Positions 1 through 9,503 are shown, numbered from the stretch's first letter. The stretch: DNA of 64,000 nt from Gammaproteobacteria bacterium (GCA_016744065.1 JADGFA010000005.1:1-64000), one strand, 5' to 3'. Notes: generated from the sequence alone by a model not told the origin. Program-made: numbers and translations.

Positions 1-624
1 TTTATAATCTCACCATTAATAGAGAGCACTAAAGAGTTTTCCTTGCTGTTTTCCAATGAGGATATATTGCAGGATAAAAATGTTAGATCTATTAAAATTA
101 ATGTTTTAGAAGGTTTTGGCAGTAGCTGGAGCGATGATCTGACTATTGTGTTGAGCAGGCTTGAAAAAAGCACAGGATATAATGTAAATGATTGGATGGA
201 TTTTGATGATTTTGTTAGTATAAGTTCTCTTCATGTAAACGAGTTTAAAGTAGGAAAATGCTCAGGAAATTTTGAGAAAATAAATGATATACCAGTGAGT
301 AAAAGTAGAGTAACTATCAAGAGTAATCTGCATGTAGAAGGTTGGCTTGTGGAATCTATTAATGACGCAGTATTGGCTAATGTTATTTATATTACATTGA
401 CTGATAAGCAGGGTAATAAAAAGTTTATTAATACAAATTTACAAATTAGAAAAGATGTTGGTCTGTACTTTAATGAAAAGGGATTGTCTGATTCTGGTTA
501 TAATGCGTTTTTTTCAATAGGTAATGTAGTGGGTGAGTATACACTCGGAGTATCTAAGTATTACGAAGGTACTATGACTCACTGTGAAAATTTTCAAGCG
601 CTTGTTCTTTTTAGTGATAGTTAA
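1..624 (+). CDS. Partial C-terminal part of an unrecognised protein
   Basis: The reading frame is open from the first base of the window to the TAA at 622-624, so the true start lies upstream; the TTG at 43 is only the first in-frame start-like codon inside the window. About 207 residues are visible. The last ~110 residues look like a beta-rich accessory domain (motifs VEGWLVES, LQIRKDVGLYF, GEYTLGVSKYY). A similar tail follows the membrane part of some large polysaccharide-locus glycosyltransferases, but that comparison is from memory and weak. The stop directly abuts the GTG of the next gene, which implies one transcript with the glycan genes. Function is not assigned. Confidence 0.6.
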   Translation, partial: FIISPLIESTKEFSLLFSNEDILQDKNVRSIKINVLEGFGSSWSDDLTIVLSRLEKSTGYNVNDWMDFDDFVSISSLHVNEFKVGKCSGNFEKINDIPVSKSRVTIKSNLHVEGWLVESINDAVLANVIYITLTDKQGNKKFINTNLQIRKDVGLYFNEKGLSDSGYNAFFSIGNVVGEYTLGVSKYYEGTMTHCENFQALVLFSDS

Positions 625-1575
625 GTGAGTAATGTAATGGATAAAAAAATTGTTCTCCCAGGTGGTGCAGGATTAGTAGGTTTTAATTTGCTGGCTCAGT
701 TATTGGAAAAAGGTTTCACAAATATTACTGTAATTGATAAGCATGCGGAAAATATTGAAATTCTTAAAACAACGTATCCTACAGTGCGTGTTTTACTTTC
801 AGATTTAGCTGAGAAGGGCGAGTGGAATAAGGAGTTCATTGATGCGGATATAGTTGTTATGCTTCAGGCTCAGATAGGAGCAAAAACTGAAGAACCATTT
901 ATAAGGAATAATGTTACGTCTACAAAAAATATACTTGAAGTAATTGAAGGTTTTACAAAAACACCATATCTTGTTCATATAAGCTCTTCCGTCTTAGAGT
1001 CAGCTGCGGAGGATTTTTATACCGACTCAAAGAAACAGCAAGAAAAAATTGTATTAGCGAGTGACATTGAAAATGTAGTGTTAAGACCAACTCTAATGTT
1101 TGGATGGTTCGATAGAAAGCATTTGGGTTGGTTGTCTCGGTTTATGCAAAAAATACCGATATTTCCTATTCCTGGCCATGGTCGATATTTGCGTCAGCCG
1201 TTATACGTAAAAGATTTTTGTAATGTTATAATTGCATGTATTAATAAACAGGTTACTGGAGAGATTTATAATATTAGTGGTCAGGAAAAAATAAACTATA
1301 TAGATATTATTCGTGAAATTAAAAAATCTATAAAGTCAAAAACAATAATTATGTCTATACCGTATTGGTTATTTTTTATTTTGATAAAAGTGTGGAGTGT
1401 TTTTGACAGTGCCCCACCTTTTACAACAAATCAGTTAGAAGCGCTTGTTCTGCCAGATGTATTTGAAACAATTGATTGGCCGGCTATTTTTAATGTAGAG
1501 GCAACATGTTTTGAACAGGCTATTGATGAAACGTTTAATGACGTTACTTATAGTCATATCAAATTAGAGTTTTAG
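625..1575 (+). CDS. NAD-dependent epimerase/dehydratase (extended SDR)
   Basis: 316 residues, the usual size for an extended short-chain dehydrogenase that modifies nucleotide sugars. A Rossmann dinucleotide-binding loop GGAGLVG lies at residues 13-19 and the catalytic YxxxK appears as YTDSK at 132-136, preceded by HISSS at 119-123. The C-terminal third (from about residue 240) is hydrophobic and may touch the membrane. The start is either the GTG at 625, directly after the upstream stop, or the ATG at 637; neither has a clear ribosome site. It is the second gene in a tight + strand glycan cluster followed 8 bp later by an FAD oxidoreductase, so the two may process the same sugar. The exact substrate cannot be told. 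Confidence 0.85.
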   Translation: MSNVMDKKIVLPGGAGLVGFNLLAQLLEKGFTNITVIDKHAENIEILKTTYPTVRVLLSDLAEKGEWNKEFIDADIVVMLQAQIGAKTEEPFIRNNVTSTKNILEVIEGFTKTPYLVHISSSVLESAAEDFYTDSKKQQEKIVLASDIENVVLRPTLMFGWFDRKHLGWLSRFMQKIPIFPIPGHGRYLRQPLYVKDFCNVIIACINKQVTGEIYNISGQEKINYIDIIREIKKSIKSKTIIMSIPYWLFFILIKVWSVFDSAPPFTTNQLEALVLPDVFETIDWPAIFNVEATCFEQAIDETFNDVTYSHIKLEF

Positions 1576-1583
1576 AGATTCAT

Positions 1584-2867
1584 ATGAAAAAAATTGCAGT
1601 ATTAGGAGCTGGTCCTATGGGGCTTGCTGTAGCTTATCAACTTGTTAAAGATGGATGTAAGCCCGTTATATTTGAAGCAGATGACAGAGTAGGTGGTATG
1701 ACTGCTGCATTTGATTTTAATGGTCTTACTATTGAACGTTATTACCACTTTCATTGCATTTCTGATCATGATTTTTTAAACATACTTAAAGAGCTTGATA
1801 TTGAAGATAAAATGCATTGGGTTAGGACTAAAATGGGGTATTATTACCAGGAGAAAATTTCTCCTTGGGGTAACCCAATGGCGCTTCTTATATTTCCTGG
1901 TCTTAGTTTAATAGCTAAGTTTCGTTATGGGTTGCATGCATTTTTATCTACAAAGAGAACGGATTGGAGCGCATTAGATAAAATTGAAGCCACAGGTTGG
2001 ATTAAACGATGGGTTGGAAGTGAAGCTTATGATGTGCTTTGGAAAAAACTTTTTGATTATAAATTTTATGATTACGCTAATGGTTTGTCAGCTGCATGGA
2101 TATGGACACGTATCAAACGAATAGGCAGTTCGCGTTATAATTTATTTCATGAGAAGTTAGGTTATCTTGATGGTGGCTCTGATACCTTACTAAAAGCCAT
2201 GAAAGCTTATATTGAGGAAAATGGAGGTGAGTTTAAATTAAAGAGTCACGTTTCTCATGTGGTAATTGAGAATGATATTGTAAAAGGTGTTGTTGTTAAT
2301 GATGATGTTAATGAGTTCGATCAGGTAATTAGTACAATACCTTTACCTTATGTGGCTAAAATTATGCCAGATTTGCCGGTTAATTTACTTGATAGATTTA
2401 ATGCAGTTAAGAACATTGCAGTAGTGTGCGTTATTGTAAAACTTAAGAAAAAATTAACAGAAAACTTCTGGTTAAATGTTAATGACCCTGATATGGATAT
2501 ACCTGGACTTGTGGAATATACAAATTTACAGCCTTTAAATGATCATATTGTTTATGTTCCATTTTATATGCCTGGTGAGCATATAAAATTTAAAGACTCT
2601 GATGAGGTGTTTCTAGAAAAAGTTAAGAAATATATGCTAAAAATAAATCCTGATCTTAAAGATGATGATTTTATTGACATAAGGGCTAGTCGGTATCGTT
2701 ATGCACAACCAATTTGTGAGCCAGATTTTTTGAAAACTTTGCCACCAGTAAAACTACCAATAGAAGGTTTATGGGTTGCCGATACATCATATTATTATCC
2801 TGAAGATAGGGGTATATCTGAAAGTATAGGATTTGGTAGAAAAATGGCTAAAAAGGTGATTGCTTGA
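1584..2867 (+). CDS. FAD-dependent amine-oxidase-like oxidoreductase of a glycan locus
   Basis: 427 residues with an N-terminal FAD-binding fold: GAGPMG at residues 8-13, the ribose-binding acid E31 and the GG pair at 37-38. A C-terminal segment (WVADTSYYYPEDRGISES) resembles the end of amine oxidase, protoporphyrinogen oxidase and UDP-galactopyranose mutase-like proteins, where the flavin ring is held. It lacks enough signature to be called a true galactopyranose mutase. It overlaps the start of the GtrA gene by 4 bases, so the two are probably translationally coupled. Placement beside an SDR and a GtrA protein suggests remodelling of a nucleotide- or polyprenyl-linked sugar; this is inference. 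Confidence 0.8.
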   Translation: MKKIAVLGAGPMGLAVAYQLVKDGCKPVIFEADDRVGGMTAAFDFNGLTIERYYHFHCISDHDFLNILKELDIEDKMHWVRTKMGYYYQEKISPWGNPMALLIFPGLSLIAKFRYGLHAFLSTKRTDWSALDKIEATGWIKRWVGSEAYDVLWKKLFDYKFYDYANGLSAAWIWTRIKRIGSSRYNLFHEKLGYLDGGSDTLLKAMKAYIEENGGEFKLKSHVSHVVIENDIVKGVVVNDDVNEFDQVISTIPLPYVAKIMPDLPVNLLDRFNAVKNIAVVCVIVKLKKKLTENFWLNVNDPDMDIPGLVEYTNLQPLNDHIVYVPFYMPGEHIKFKDSDEVFLEKVKKYMLKINPDLKDDDFIDIRASRYRYAQPICEPDFLKTLPPVKLPIEGLWVADTSYYYPEDRGISESIGFGRKMAKKVIA

Positions 2868-3265
2868 TAAATGATTTTCTATCACGTCAGTTTATTATAT
2901 TTATAATAACGGGCGGCACAGCAGCCATAGTTAATTTTATATGTAGATTTTTATTCGATTTTTGGTTTAGCTTCTCTACGGCTGTAATTTTTGCTTATTT
3001 AATAGGTATGATTACAGCCTTTATATTAGCTAAAGTATTTGTTTTTAAAGGATCAAAAAAAAGTGTAAAACAGTCGCTATTATTTTTTAGTTTAGTTAAT
3101 TTAGTTGCTATTGCTCAAACATGGCTTATTAGCATGTTTTTGGCATATTATTTATTGCCATATTTAGGTGTTTCAGTTTTTGTACCAGAAATAGCACATG
3201 CTATAGGTATAGCTGTGCCCGTTTTTACTAGCTATATTGGGCATAAGCGCTTTTCATTTCGGTAA
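2864..3265 (+). CDS. GtrA-family membrane protein
   Basis: 133 residues, nearly all hydrophobic, with four predicted membrane helices (about residues 10-30, 38-58, 70-95 and 105-128) and a basic C-terminus (GHKRFSFR). This matches the size and pattern of GtrA proteins, which are thought to help move polyprenyl-phosphate-linked sugars across the inner membrane. The start is a TTG that overlaps the stop of the FAD oxidoreductase (TTGA); no in-frame ATG would leave the first helix intact. Substrate unknown. Confidence 0.85.
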   Translation: MINDFLSRQFIIFIITGGTAAIVNFICRFLFDFWFSFSTAVIFAYLIGMITAFILAKVFVFKGSKKSVKQSLLFFSLVNLVAIAQTWLISMFLAYYLLPYLGVSVFVPEIAHAIGIAVPVFTSYIGHKRFSFR

Positions 3266-3272
3266 CTAAAAT

Positions 3273-3434
3273 ATGAGGGATGTCTATTTTGTTATTTTGA
3301 GTGAAAGTATAAGTTCTGATATCGATGCTATCAGTTTGCTAGTTGGTTTCATGTTAGTCGAAATATTTATCATTATGACTATGTATCCACTTATAGATTA
3401 TGTAAGAATGTATTGTAGTGATTATGAAAATTAA
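3273..3434 (+). CDS. Possible small membrane protein (53 aa)
   Basis: An ATG-to-TAA frame of 53 codons sits in the gap between gtrA and the LPG-synthase-like gene and overlaps the start of the latter. The middle (SLLVGFMLVEIFIIMTMYPL) would make one membrane helix, flanked by an acidic N-terminal part and a polar tail. There is no good ribosome-binding site, and I recognise no family. AT-rich DNA gives such frames by chance, so it is listed only as a candidate. Confidence 0.25.
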   Translation: MRDVYFVILSESISSDIDAISLLVGFMLVEIFIIMTMYPLIDYVRMYCSDYEN

Positions 3435-4350
3435 ACCAGCTGCTATTAGTCTTAGCGTTATCACGTTGTTGTACTTAATTGTTTTGATTGTAGCTGATGT
3501 AAGTGATACGGCATATTCAGTGTTACCAGCGATAGCGACTTTCTTGCCACTTTTGATGTTTTTGTCTTTTGTGTCTTATGTTATTCGCTATTTTCGTTGG
3601 CATTGGTTATTACGTAGAACAGGTGATAATATTCAAATATCGTATGGTTTTTTAGCATATATTGCTGGCTTTGCTTTCACTGCAACACCTGGTAAATTAG
3701 GTGAATTAGTGCGAATTCGTTATTTAAAGCCTTTAGGCCTACCTCAGTCCCGTGTTATTTCAGTCTTTATTTTTGAGAGAATGTTTGATTTAATTGTTGT
3801 GTTAGTACTTGCTTCTTTAGCTGTATCAAGATTTGGAATGCTTATTTATGTAAGCGTATTCGTATGTTTTGTTTTAATAGCCATTGTGACTTTGGTCAAA
3901 AAATCACAATGGTTAGCTATTATTGAGGCCTATTCCAGGTTTTATCATATGAGGTGTATTTCTAGAGTTTTTAGAGTGCTTAAGTTGGGTGTTAGGGGGG
4001 TATTAGTTTGGAATAACCCAAAAGACATTAGTGTTGCTTTATTGACTGGTTTTTTATCCTGGGCTCTTGTTTCTGTTATCTTTATACTATTACTGTGGCG
4101 ATTAGGTATTGATATACCATTTACTCTTGCAATGGCTATTTATCCTTTGGCCATGTTAGCTGGAGCAGCTTCTATGCTGCCTGGAGGTGTTGGCACAACT
4201 GAAATATCCATAATTGTTATGTTAACATTGTCAGGAGTATCAATTGAGTTATCATCTGTGGCTGCAATAGGAATACGTATAGTAACATTATGGTTTGCTA
4301 TGTTTTGTGGGTTTATTTCGATATTATTTCTTGAATATAAATATGCTTAA
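3424..4350 (+). CDS. Lysylphosphatidylglycerol synthase TM-region / AglD-like membrane protein
   Basis: About 308 residues from the ATG at 3424 (a GTG two codons earlier, at 3418, is the alternative). It is a polytopic membrane protein with roughly seven to eight helices. The motifs ATPGKLGELVRIRYL near residue 90 and MLPGGVGTTEISII near residue 255 are typical of the LPG_synthase_TM/UPF0104 family. These proteins often sit in polysaccharide loci as helpers of lipid-linked sugar handling; a lysyl-transfer domain is absent here, so true lysyl-PG synthesis is unlikely. It lies between GtrA and a WbsX-like protein on the same strand. Confidence 0.8.
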   Translation: MKIKPAAISLSVITLLYLIVLIVADVSDTAYSVLPAIATFLPLLMFLSFVSYVIRYFRWHWLLRRTGDNIQISYGFLAYIAGFAFTATPGKLGELVRIRYLKPLGLPQSRVISVFIFERMFDLIVVLVLASLAVSRFGMLIYVSVFVCFVLIAIVTLVKKSQWLAIIEAYSRFYHMRCISRVFRVLKLGVRGVLVWNNPKDISVALLTGFLSWALVSVIFILLLWRLGIDIPFTLAMAIYPLAMLAGAASMLPGGVGTTEISIIVMLTLSGVSIELSSVAAIGIRIVTLWFAMFCGFISILFLEYKYA

Positions 4351-4473
4351 TATTCCTTGTAATGTTAACTAAATGTAACAGTTATATGGTAGTGATCTTA
4401 TTTAACTGAATTTGTGCGTATTGTTATTTTTTGAAAATATATTTTCATGTCTTAATATGATAATGTTTATCTT

Positions 4474-5595
4474 ATGAACGAAATAAAAAAAATTGCATTT
4501 TATCTTCCTCAATATCATCCAATTGCTGAAAACAATGAATGGTGGGGAGAGGGATTTACTGAATGGTCAAATGTCGCAAAAGCAAAGCCACTTTTTTCAG
4601 GCCATTATCAGCCTCATATTCCAGCCGATTTAGGTTTTTATGATTTAAGATTAAAGGAAACTAGGAAGGCGCAGGCTGAGCTTGCTGAAAAGTATAGTGT
4701 TAATGGTTTTTGTTATTATCATTATTGGTTTAATGGAAAAATGTTATTGGATATGCCGCTTCAGAAAATGCTGTCATCTGATGAACCTAGCTTGCCTTTT
4801 TGTTTATGTTGGGCTAACGAGAACTGGACTCGTGCTTGGGATGGTTTAGATCGAGAAGTTTTGATAAAGCAGGAATATACTGATGAAGATGCAAACCAAC
4901 ATATTGATTGGTTTGTTGAGGTCTTTAAAGATAATCGTTATATTTTAATTGATGGTAAACCATTACTGTTAATCTACAGGCCTGATAAGATTTTAAATGC
5001 TGAAAATATGATAAAATCTTGGCGTATTAAGTGCGAGCAAACTGGTTTGAATGGTATTTATATTTGTGCAGTTAAAAGCGGTTTTGTTCGTTCCAGTGAT
5101 GAAGAAGTATTAAGTCAAGGGTATGATGCTATAGTTGACTTTCAACCAAATCGGCAAAACTTTCCACCAGCTAAGGGTGTTAAACAAGTGATTTATAAAT
5201 TATTACGCTTAATATTGCCTGATATTATGTATCAATGGCTTAAATTAAATGTGAGCGCTATTAATTATATAGATTATAAGAAAATGGTAGCTACTTGGTT
5301 GCAACGTAGCTGGCCTAAAAATTATGTAAAGCTACCTTGTGTGTTTCCATCTTGGGATAATACTGCGCGAAGAAATTCACCAACAGTCATTCAGAATACA
5401 GATGCAAAAGTCTATGGAGAATGGTTAACTGCTGCATTTGACAGGGTCAGTTCTTATTCTGATTCTGAAAAAATAGTATTTATAAATGCATGGAATGAAT
5501 GGGCGGAAGGTTGTCATCTTGAGCCTGATATCAAAAATCGATGTGATTTTTTAGAAGAAACATTGCGTGTATCTAAAGAATATAGAGGTGAATAA
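4474..5595 (+). CDS. WbsX-like / glycoside hydrolase 99-like protein
   Basis: 373 residues. The N-terminus (FYLPQYHPI, then NEWWGEGFTEWSNV) and the later CLCWANENWTRAW and INAWNEWAEGCHLEP motifs are hallmarks of the WbsX/Glyco_hydro_99-like family found in O-antigen and capsule clusters. In related GH99 enzymes the fold cleaves or rearranges alpha-mannosides; in WbsX proteins the role is not settled and may be synthetic. No signal peptide is seen, so it probably acts in the cytoplasm. The stop overlaps the ATG of the next gene (TAATG), indicating coupling to the GT2. Confidence 0.85.
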   Translation: MNEIKKIAFYLPQYHPIAENNEWWGEGFTEWSNVAKAKPLFSGHYQPHIPADLGFYDLRLKETRKAQAELAEKYSVNGFCYYHYWFNGKMLLDMPLQKMLSSDEPSLPFCLCWANENWTRAWDGLDREVLIKQEYTDEDANQHIDWFVEVFKDNRYILIDGKPLLLIYRPDKILNAENMIKSWRIKCEQTGLNGIYICAVKSGFVRSSDEEVLSQGYDAIVDFQPNRQNFPPAKGVKQVIYKLLRLILPDIMYQWLKLNVSAINYIDYKKMVATWLQRSWPKNYVKLPCVFPSWDNTARRNSPTVIQNTDAKVYGEWLTAAFDRVSSYSDSEKIVFINAWNEWAEGCHLEPDIKNRCDFLEETLRVSKEYRGE

Positions 5596-6506
5596 TGAGT
5601 GTGTTTTTTTCGGTATGTGTACCGACTTATAATCCAGGGTGCATGTGGCATGCCTGGCTTGAAGCGTTTAAAACACAAACGGTTAAGCCTTGTTCTGCAT
5701 TAATTATTGATTCTAGCTCGACAGATGGGAGTGTGAAGCAGTCAATAAATTATGGATTTAATGTATTAACTATTTCTAAAAATGATTTTGATCACGGTAA
5801 GACAAGACAGTTTTCGGTGAATAAATCCAAAGCAGATGTAATTGTTTTTTTTACTCAAGATGCTGTTCTTGTTAATGATGATTCTGTACAAAAAATATTA
5901 AACCCATTTAAAGACGATAGCGTTGCTTTAGTTTATGGGCGTCAGTTACCAAATAAAAATGCTCTTCAAATCGAGGCCCACGCTCGCTGCTATAATTACC
6001 CTAATAAATCAGTATGCAGGTCAATAGAAGATAAAACTATTTATGGGCTTAAAACTGCTTTTGTTTCAAATTCATTTTCTGCATATAGAATTTCTGCTTT
6101 AAACGATATTGGTGGCTTTCCTGAAGATGTAATATTTGGTGAAGATATGTATGTGGCGACTAAACTCTTACTAGCAGGGCATAAAATTGCTTATGCAGCT
6201 GATGCATGCGTTTATCATTCACATGCTTATACTTTTATTGAAGAATTTAAACGTTATTTTGATATGGGGGTATTCCATGCTCGTGAGCCATGGATAAGAG
6301 AGGAGCTTGGTGGCGCAGAAGGTGAGGGTTTTAAGTTTATTTTTTCCGAACTAAAGCACTTGATGAAACACGCATTTTGGCTTATACCGGAAAGCATGTT
6401 AAGGACGTTGTTGCGATATACAGGTTTTCGTCTAGGGTTGGTAGAGAAGAGGCTCCCCCTGCGTTTAAAAAGGATGTTAGTTATGAATAAAGGCTATTTT
6501 AGCTAA
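5595..6506 (+). CDS. Family 2 glycosyltransferase (rhamnosyltransferase-like)
   Basis: 303 residues with a GT-A fold: VCVPTYNPG near residue 7, SSSTDGS near 41, a TQDAVL metal-site-like motif near 91, and FGEDMYVATKLLLAGHKIAY near 180, which is the acceptor/base region of WbbL/RfbF-like rhamnosyltransferases. It probably transfers a deoxyhexose to a lipid-linked intermediate at the inner face of the membrane. The start codon overlaps the stop of the WbsX gene by one base. Acceptor and donor are not predictable from sequence. Confidence 0.85.
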   Translation: MSVFFSVCVPTYNPGCMWHAWLEAFKTQTVKPCSALIIDSSSTDGSVKQSINYGFNVLTISKNDFDHGKTRQFSVNKSKADVIVFFTQDAVLVNDDSVQKILNPFKDDSVALVYGRQLPNKNALQIEAHARCYNYPNKSVCRSIEDKTIYGLKTAFVSNSFSAYRISALNDIGGFPEDVIFGEDMYVATKLLLAGHKIAYAADACVYHSHAYTFIEEFKRYFDMGVFHAREPWIREELGGAEGEGFKFIFSELKHLMKHAFWLIPESMLRTLLRYTGFRLGLVEKRLPLRLKRMLVMNKGYFS

Positions 6507-6560
6507 ATAACTTATTAAATTATGTATAATTACTACTTTCTATGGAGTTGAAATAGTCAG

Positions 6561-7982
6561 ATGCTAAAAAAAGGTTTTTTGAAGGGGCATGCGAATACTC
6601 TAAATCACGCTTTACGTTTGGTGGATTTGCTTGTGGTATTAATATGTGGTTCATTGGCCTATTTTTATTCACCAGCATTTGAGGCTTTTACTGCCTTGGG
6701 AGCTGAAGGGCTTCCAGCTCATTATATTAAAGCCATCTTATTAGCAGTTGTTTTTACTGCTATATTGTTTCCGATGTTTAATATTTACCGCGTTTGGCGG
6801 GGCACATCGACTTTGACAGAAATAAAATACCTTGCTACGGCCTGGTTAATGGTGGGTTTATTATTAACTGCATTTGCTTTTATTACCAAGTCAGGTGCTG
6901 ATTTTTCGCGTACCTGGTTGGGTTTATGGTTTATTTCTGTATGGGTTTCATTAGTTGGTTTGCGGGTATTAATGCGTCTTGCTTTACGTTGGATGCGCTC
7001 TAATGGTTATAATCATCGACATATTGTTATTGTGGGTGCTGGTGAGCAAGCTGCGGTAGTTGCGGACAGATTGAAGCGTTCTACCTGGTTTGGTCTGGAA
7101 ATATCCGCTTTATATTGTCCTCATTCTAAAGAATTGCCTCTCTGGTCAAAAGGTAAAGTATTAATCAATAATATTGACGAACTGAGAAAGTATATTGATG
7201 GGGGGAGGGTTGACCAGGTATGGATTTCTTTACCTCACAGCGAAGAAGATACAATTCGTGATGTGATAGTTGCTTTGGATGGTTCTGACACTGAAATTCG
7301 TTATGTTCCTGATATCTTTGAGTATCAGTTGATGCATCACTCGCTTTCAGAGATTGCGGGTGTTCCTGTAGTAAATATTTCTTATTCAGCTATAGATGGG
7401 GCTAATAAGTTAATTAAAATGATTGAAGACTACTTGTTGACGGCTGTATTACTAGTACTTGCAAGTCCATTAATGTTCTTGATTGCAGTAGGTGTTAAAT
7501 TAAGTTCTTCTGGTCCAGTTTTTTTCAAGCAGCAACGAGTAGGGTGGAATGGTCAGGAATTTATAATGTTTAAATTTCGATCAATGCCGGTAGAGGTTGA
7601 GAAAGAGTCAGGGCCTGTTTGGGCAAGCAAACAGGATAATCGGGCAACACCTTTTGGCTCTTTTTTGCGCAAAACAAGTTTAGATGAGCTGCCTCAGTTA
7701 TTTAATGTGCTGTTGGGTGAAATGTCCCTCATTGGTCCAAGGCCAGAACGGCCTATGTTTGTTGAAAAATATAAAGATGAAATCCCCCATTATATGAAGA
7801 AGCATTTAGTTAAAGCGGGTTTGACTGGATGGGCTCAGGTGCATGGCTGGCGAGGGAATACATGCTTGCATACGCGCATTGAGCATGATCTTTACTATAT
7901 TGAAAACTGGTCATTGTGGTTAGATATAAAAATTATCATCATGACAGTACTGCGTGGGCTCGTTCACAAAAATGCGTATTAG
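6561..7982 (+). CDS. wcaJ: Undecaprenyl-phosphate sugar phosphotransferase (WcaJ/exopolysaccharide polyprenyl glycosylphosphotransferase)
   Basis: 473 residues in the usual order: four N-terminal membrane helices (about 15-130), a Rossmann-like CoA-binding domain with VIVGAGEQAAVVADRL near residue 155, one further helix near 295, and a C-terminal bacterial sugar-transferase domain. The latter has FFKQQRVGWNG, FKFRSM, LRKTSLDELPQLFNVLLGEM and IGPRPERP, all diagnostic. The enzyme starts glycan repeat-unit synthesis by putting a sugar-1-phosphate (typically glucose or galactose) onto undecaprenyl phosphate. A ribosome site (TGGAG) lies ahead of the ATG. Its presence marks the 1-9.5 kb block as a Wzx/Wzy-type polysaccharide locus. 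Confidence 0.9.
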   Translation: MLKKGFLKGHANTLNHALRLVDLLVVLICGSLAYFYSPAFEAFTALGAEGLPAHYIKAILLAVVFTAILFPMFNIYRVWRGTSTLTEIKYLATAWLMVGLLLTAFAFITKSGADFSRTWLGLWFISVWVSLVGLRVLMRLALRWMRSNGYNHRHIVIVGAGEQAAVVADRLKRSTWFGLEISALYCPHSKELPLWSKGKVLINNIDELRKYIDGGRVDQVWISLPHSEEDTIRDVIVALDGSDTEIRYVPDIFEYQLMHHSLSEIAGVPVVNISYSAIDGANKLIKMIEDYLLTAVLLVLASPLMFLIAVGVKLSSSGPVFFKQQRVGWNGQEFIMFKFRSMPVEVEKESGPVWASKQDNRATPFGSFLRKTSLDELPQLFNVLLGEMSLIGPRPERPMFVEKYKDEIPHYMKKHLVKAGLTGWAQVHGWRGNTCLHTRIEHDLYYIENWSLWLDIKIIIMTVLRGLVHKNAY

Positions 7983-8147
7983 TAGGAGCGAAGGCTGTAA
8001 TATTCTGCTTTTTCTGATTCTATTATAATAATATGATGGTTAGTTTTGATTTAGCATACTATAATTTATCTGGTTTCCGTTTAAATTCACATATGTTTTT
8101 TGAAAATGTAATGTTGTTCTATATAATGTACTAAATATGGTAGTTCT

Positions 8148-9503
8148 TTGGGTATTTATTTAAATACGAATGATAGGGTATTGGCGAAAAATTCTGTTGG
8201 TTACAGAATTATGAGTCTGATGACTGTCATTTATTTATTGTTATTTCCGCTTTCGTCGACTGTTTTGCCTGTTATTTCAGGAGCGATGATTACGCTTATT
8301 GTTCTAAGCTCAATTTTGTTATATTTATTTCCCTTTAAAGGGGTTAGGCATTATAACCATGAGGAGCGCCTATTTTATTTCTCTGTTAGCTTTATAGTGG
8401 TTGTGGCTGTTCTTGCTACCGCTTTCTCTGGTATGGATTATACGGGAATGAAAAAGTTGGGTAAATTTGTATATTTGCTTATGGTTATTCCCGTTTATTT
8501 TTACTTTAGAACAGTGCGAGTGAATCCTGCCTGGGTCTGGTATGGTTTGACAGCAGGAGCTGTTATATCTATGCTGGTTGGCTTGTATGAAGTGAGCTAT
8601 GAACTGTTTAAACCAGGTTACCCTGGTAGGGCAAAAGGCGCCACACATCCTATTATATTTGGTGATCTAGCGCTATTAATGGGGGTGATGTCATTGGCTG
8701 GTTGGAAATGGTTCAGGCAGCAGGCCCATTGGCAGGTTATTTTACCTGTTATTGCTGTATGTTCCGGTGTATTGGCTAGTATATTATCCCAGTCTCGGGG
8801 TGGTTGGGTGGCTATTCCCTTTTTGTTGCTAATATTATTTAAATTTATTCGAATCAAATTTTCCCCATTGAAAATACTTCTTAGTGTGTTTGTAATAGTG
8901 GTTTCATTGATTTCTTTGTACCATATTCCTCAGACTGGACTTAAAAATAAAACCAGTATTACTATTAGCAATATTCAAAAATATATTGATGCAGATGAAA
9001 AGTACATTGCTGGGGCCACATCTGTAACTTCCCGGTTCGAAATGTGGAAAGCTTCCTGGGGGGTCTTTCTAGATAACCCGGTGCTTGGTGTTGGTTGGGG
9101 AAATTATCAGGATTATGTTAAGGAGCAGGTGACGCAAGGGAAAAGGAATTTACTTCCTAATCATTTTGATCCTGGTGATTTTGATCATCCTCACAATCAA
9201 TTTGTTTCAGTAATGGTAAGCGGGGGTATATTTGCTCTTGTGGCTATTATTATGCTATTTTTTATTCCTGCAAGAATATTTTATAAAACGTGTCAATCAC
9301 AGGAAAGATCGTTAGATGCTCAGCAGATGGCTCTTGCAGGCTTGTTATTAATGGTTGGTTTTGCAATTTTTAATTTATCAGAAAGTTTTCTTGAGCGCTC
9401 TAGAACAGTTACATTTTTTATTTTTTATCTAGCTGTGTTTATGGCAGGTATTCGTGAGTTTTCTGCTGAAGGGGCGAGTCATAAGTCGGATGGGTATAAT
9501 TAG
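8148..9503 (+). CDS. O-antigen ligase / polymerase family membrane protein
   Basis: 451 residues and about ten to twelve membrane helices. A large loop between residues ~265 and 350 contains SVTSRFEMWKASW, NPVLGVGWGNYQDYV and FDHPHNQFVSVMVSGGI; the last matches the His-containing periplasmic loop of the Wzy_C/WaaL family. It may ligate O-antigen to lipid A-core or polymerise repeat units; the sequence cannot separate these. The start is a TTG at 8148 with a weak ribosome site; an ATG at 8211 would remove part of the N-terminus. The 165-bp gap from wcaJ is AT-rich and holds no clear promoter. Confidence 0.85.
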   Translation: MGIYLNTNDRVLAKNSVGYRIMSLMTVIYLLLFPLSSTVLPVISGAMITLIVLSSILLYLFPFKGVRHYNHEERLFYFSVSFIVVVAVLATAFSGMDYTGMKKLGKFVYLLMVIPVYFYFRTVRVNPAWVWYGLTAGAVISMLVGLYEVSYELFKPGYPGRAKGATHPIIFGDLALLMGVMSLAGWKWFRQQAHWQVILPVIAVCSGVLASILSQSRGGWVAIPFLLLILFKFIRIKFSPLKILLSVFVIVVSLISLYHIPQTGLKNKTSITISNIQKYIDADEKYIAGATSVTSRFEMWKASWGVFLDNPVLGVGWGNYQDYVKEQVTQGKRNLLPNHFDPGDFDHPHNQFVSVMVSGGIFALVAIIMLFFIPARIFYKTCQSQERSLDAQQMALAGLLLMVGFAIFNLSESFLERSRTVTFFIFYLAVFMAGIREFSAEGASHKSDGYN

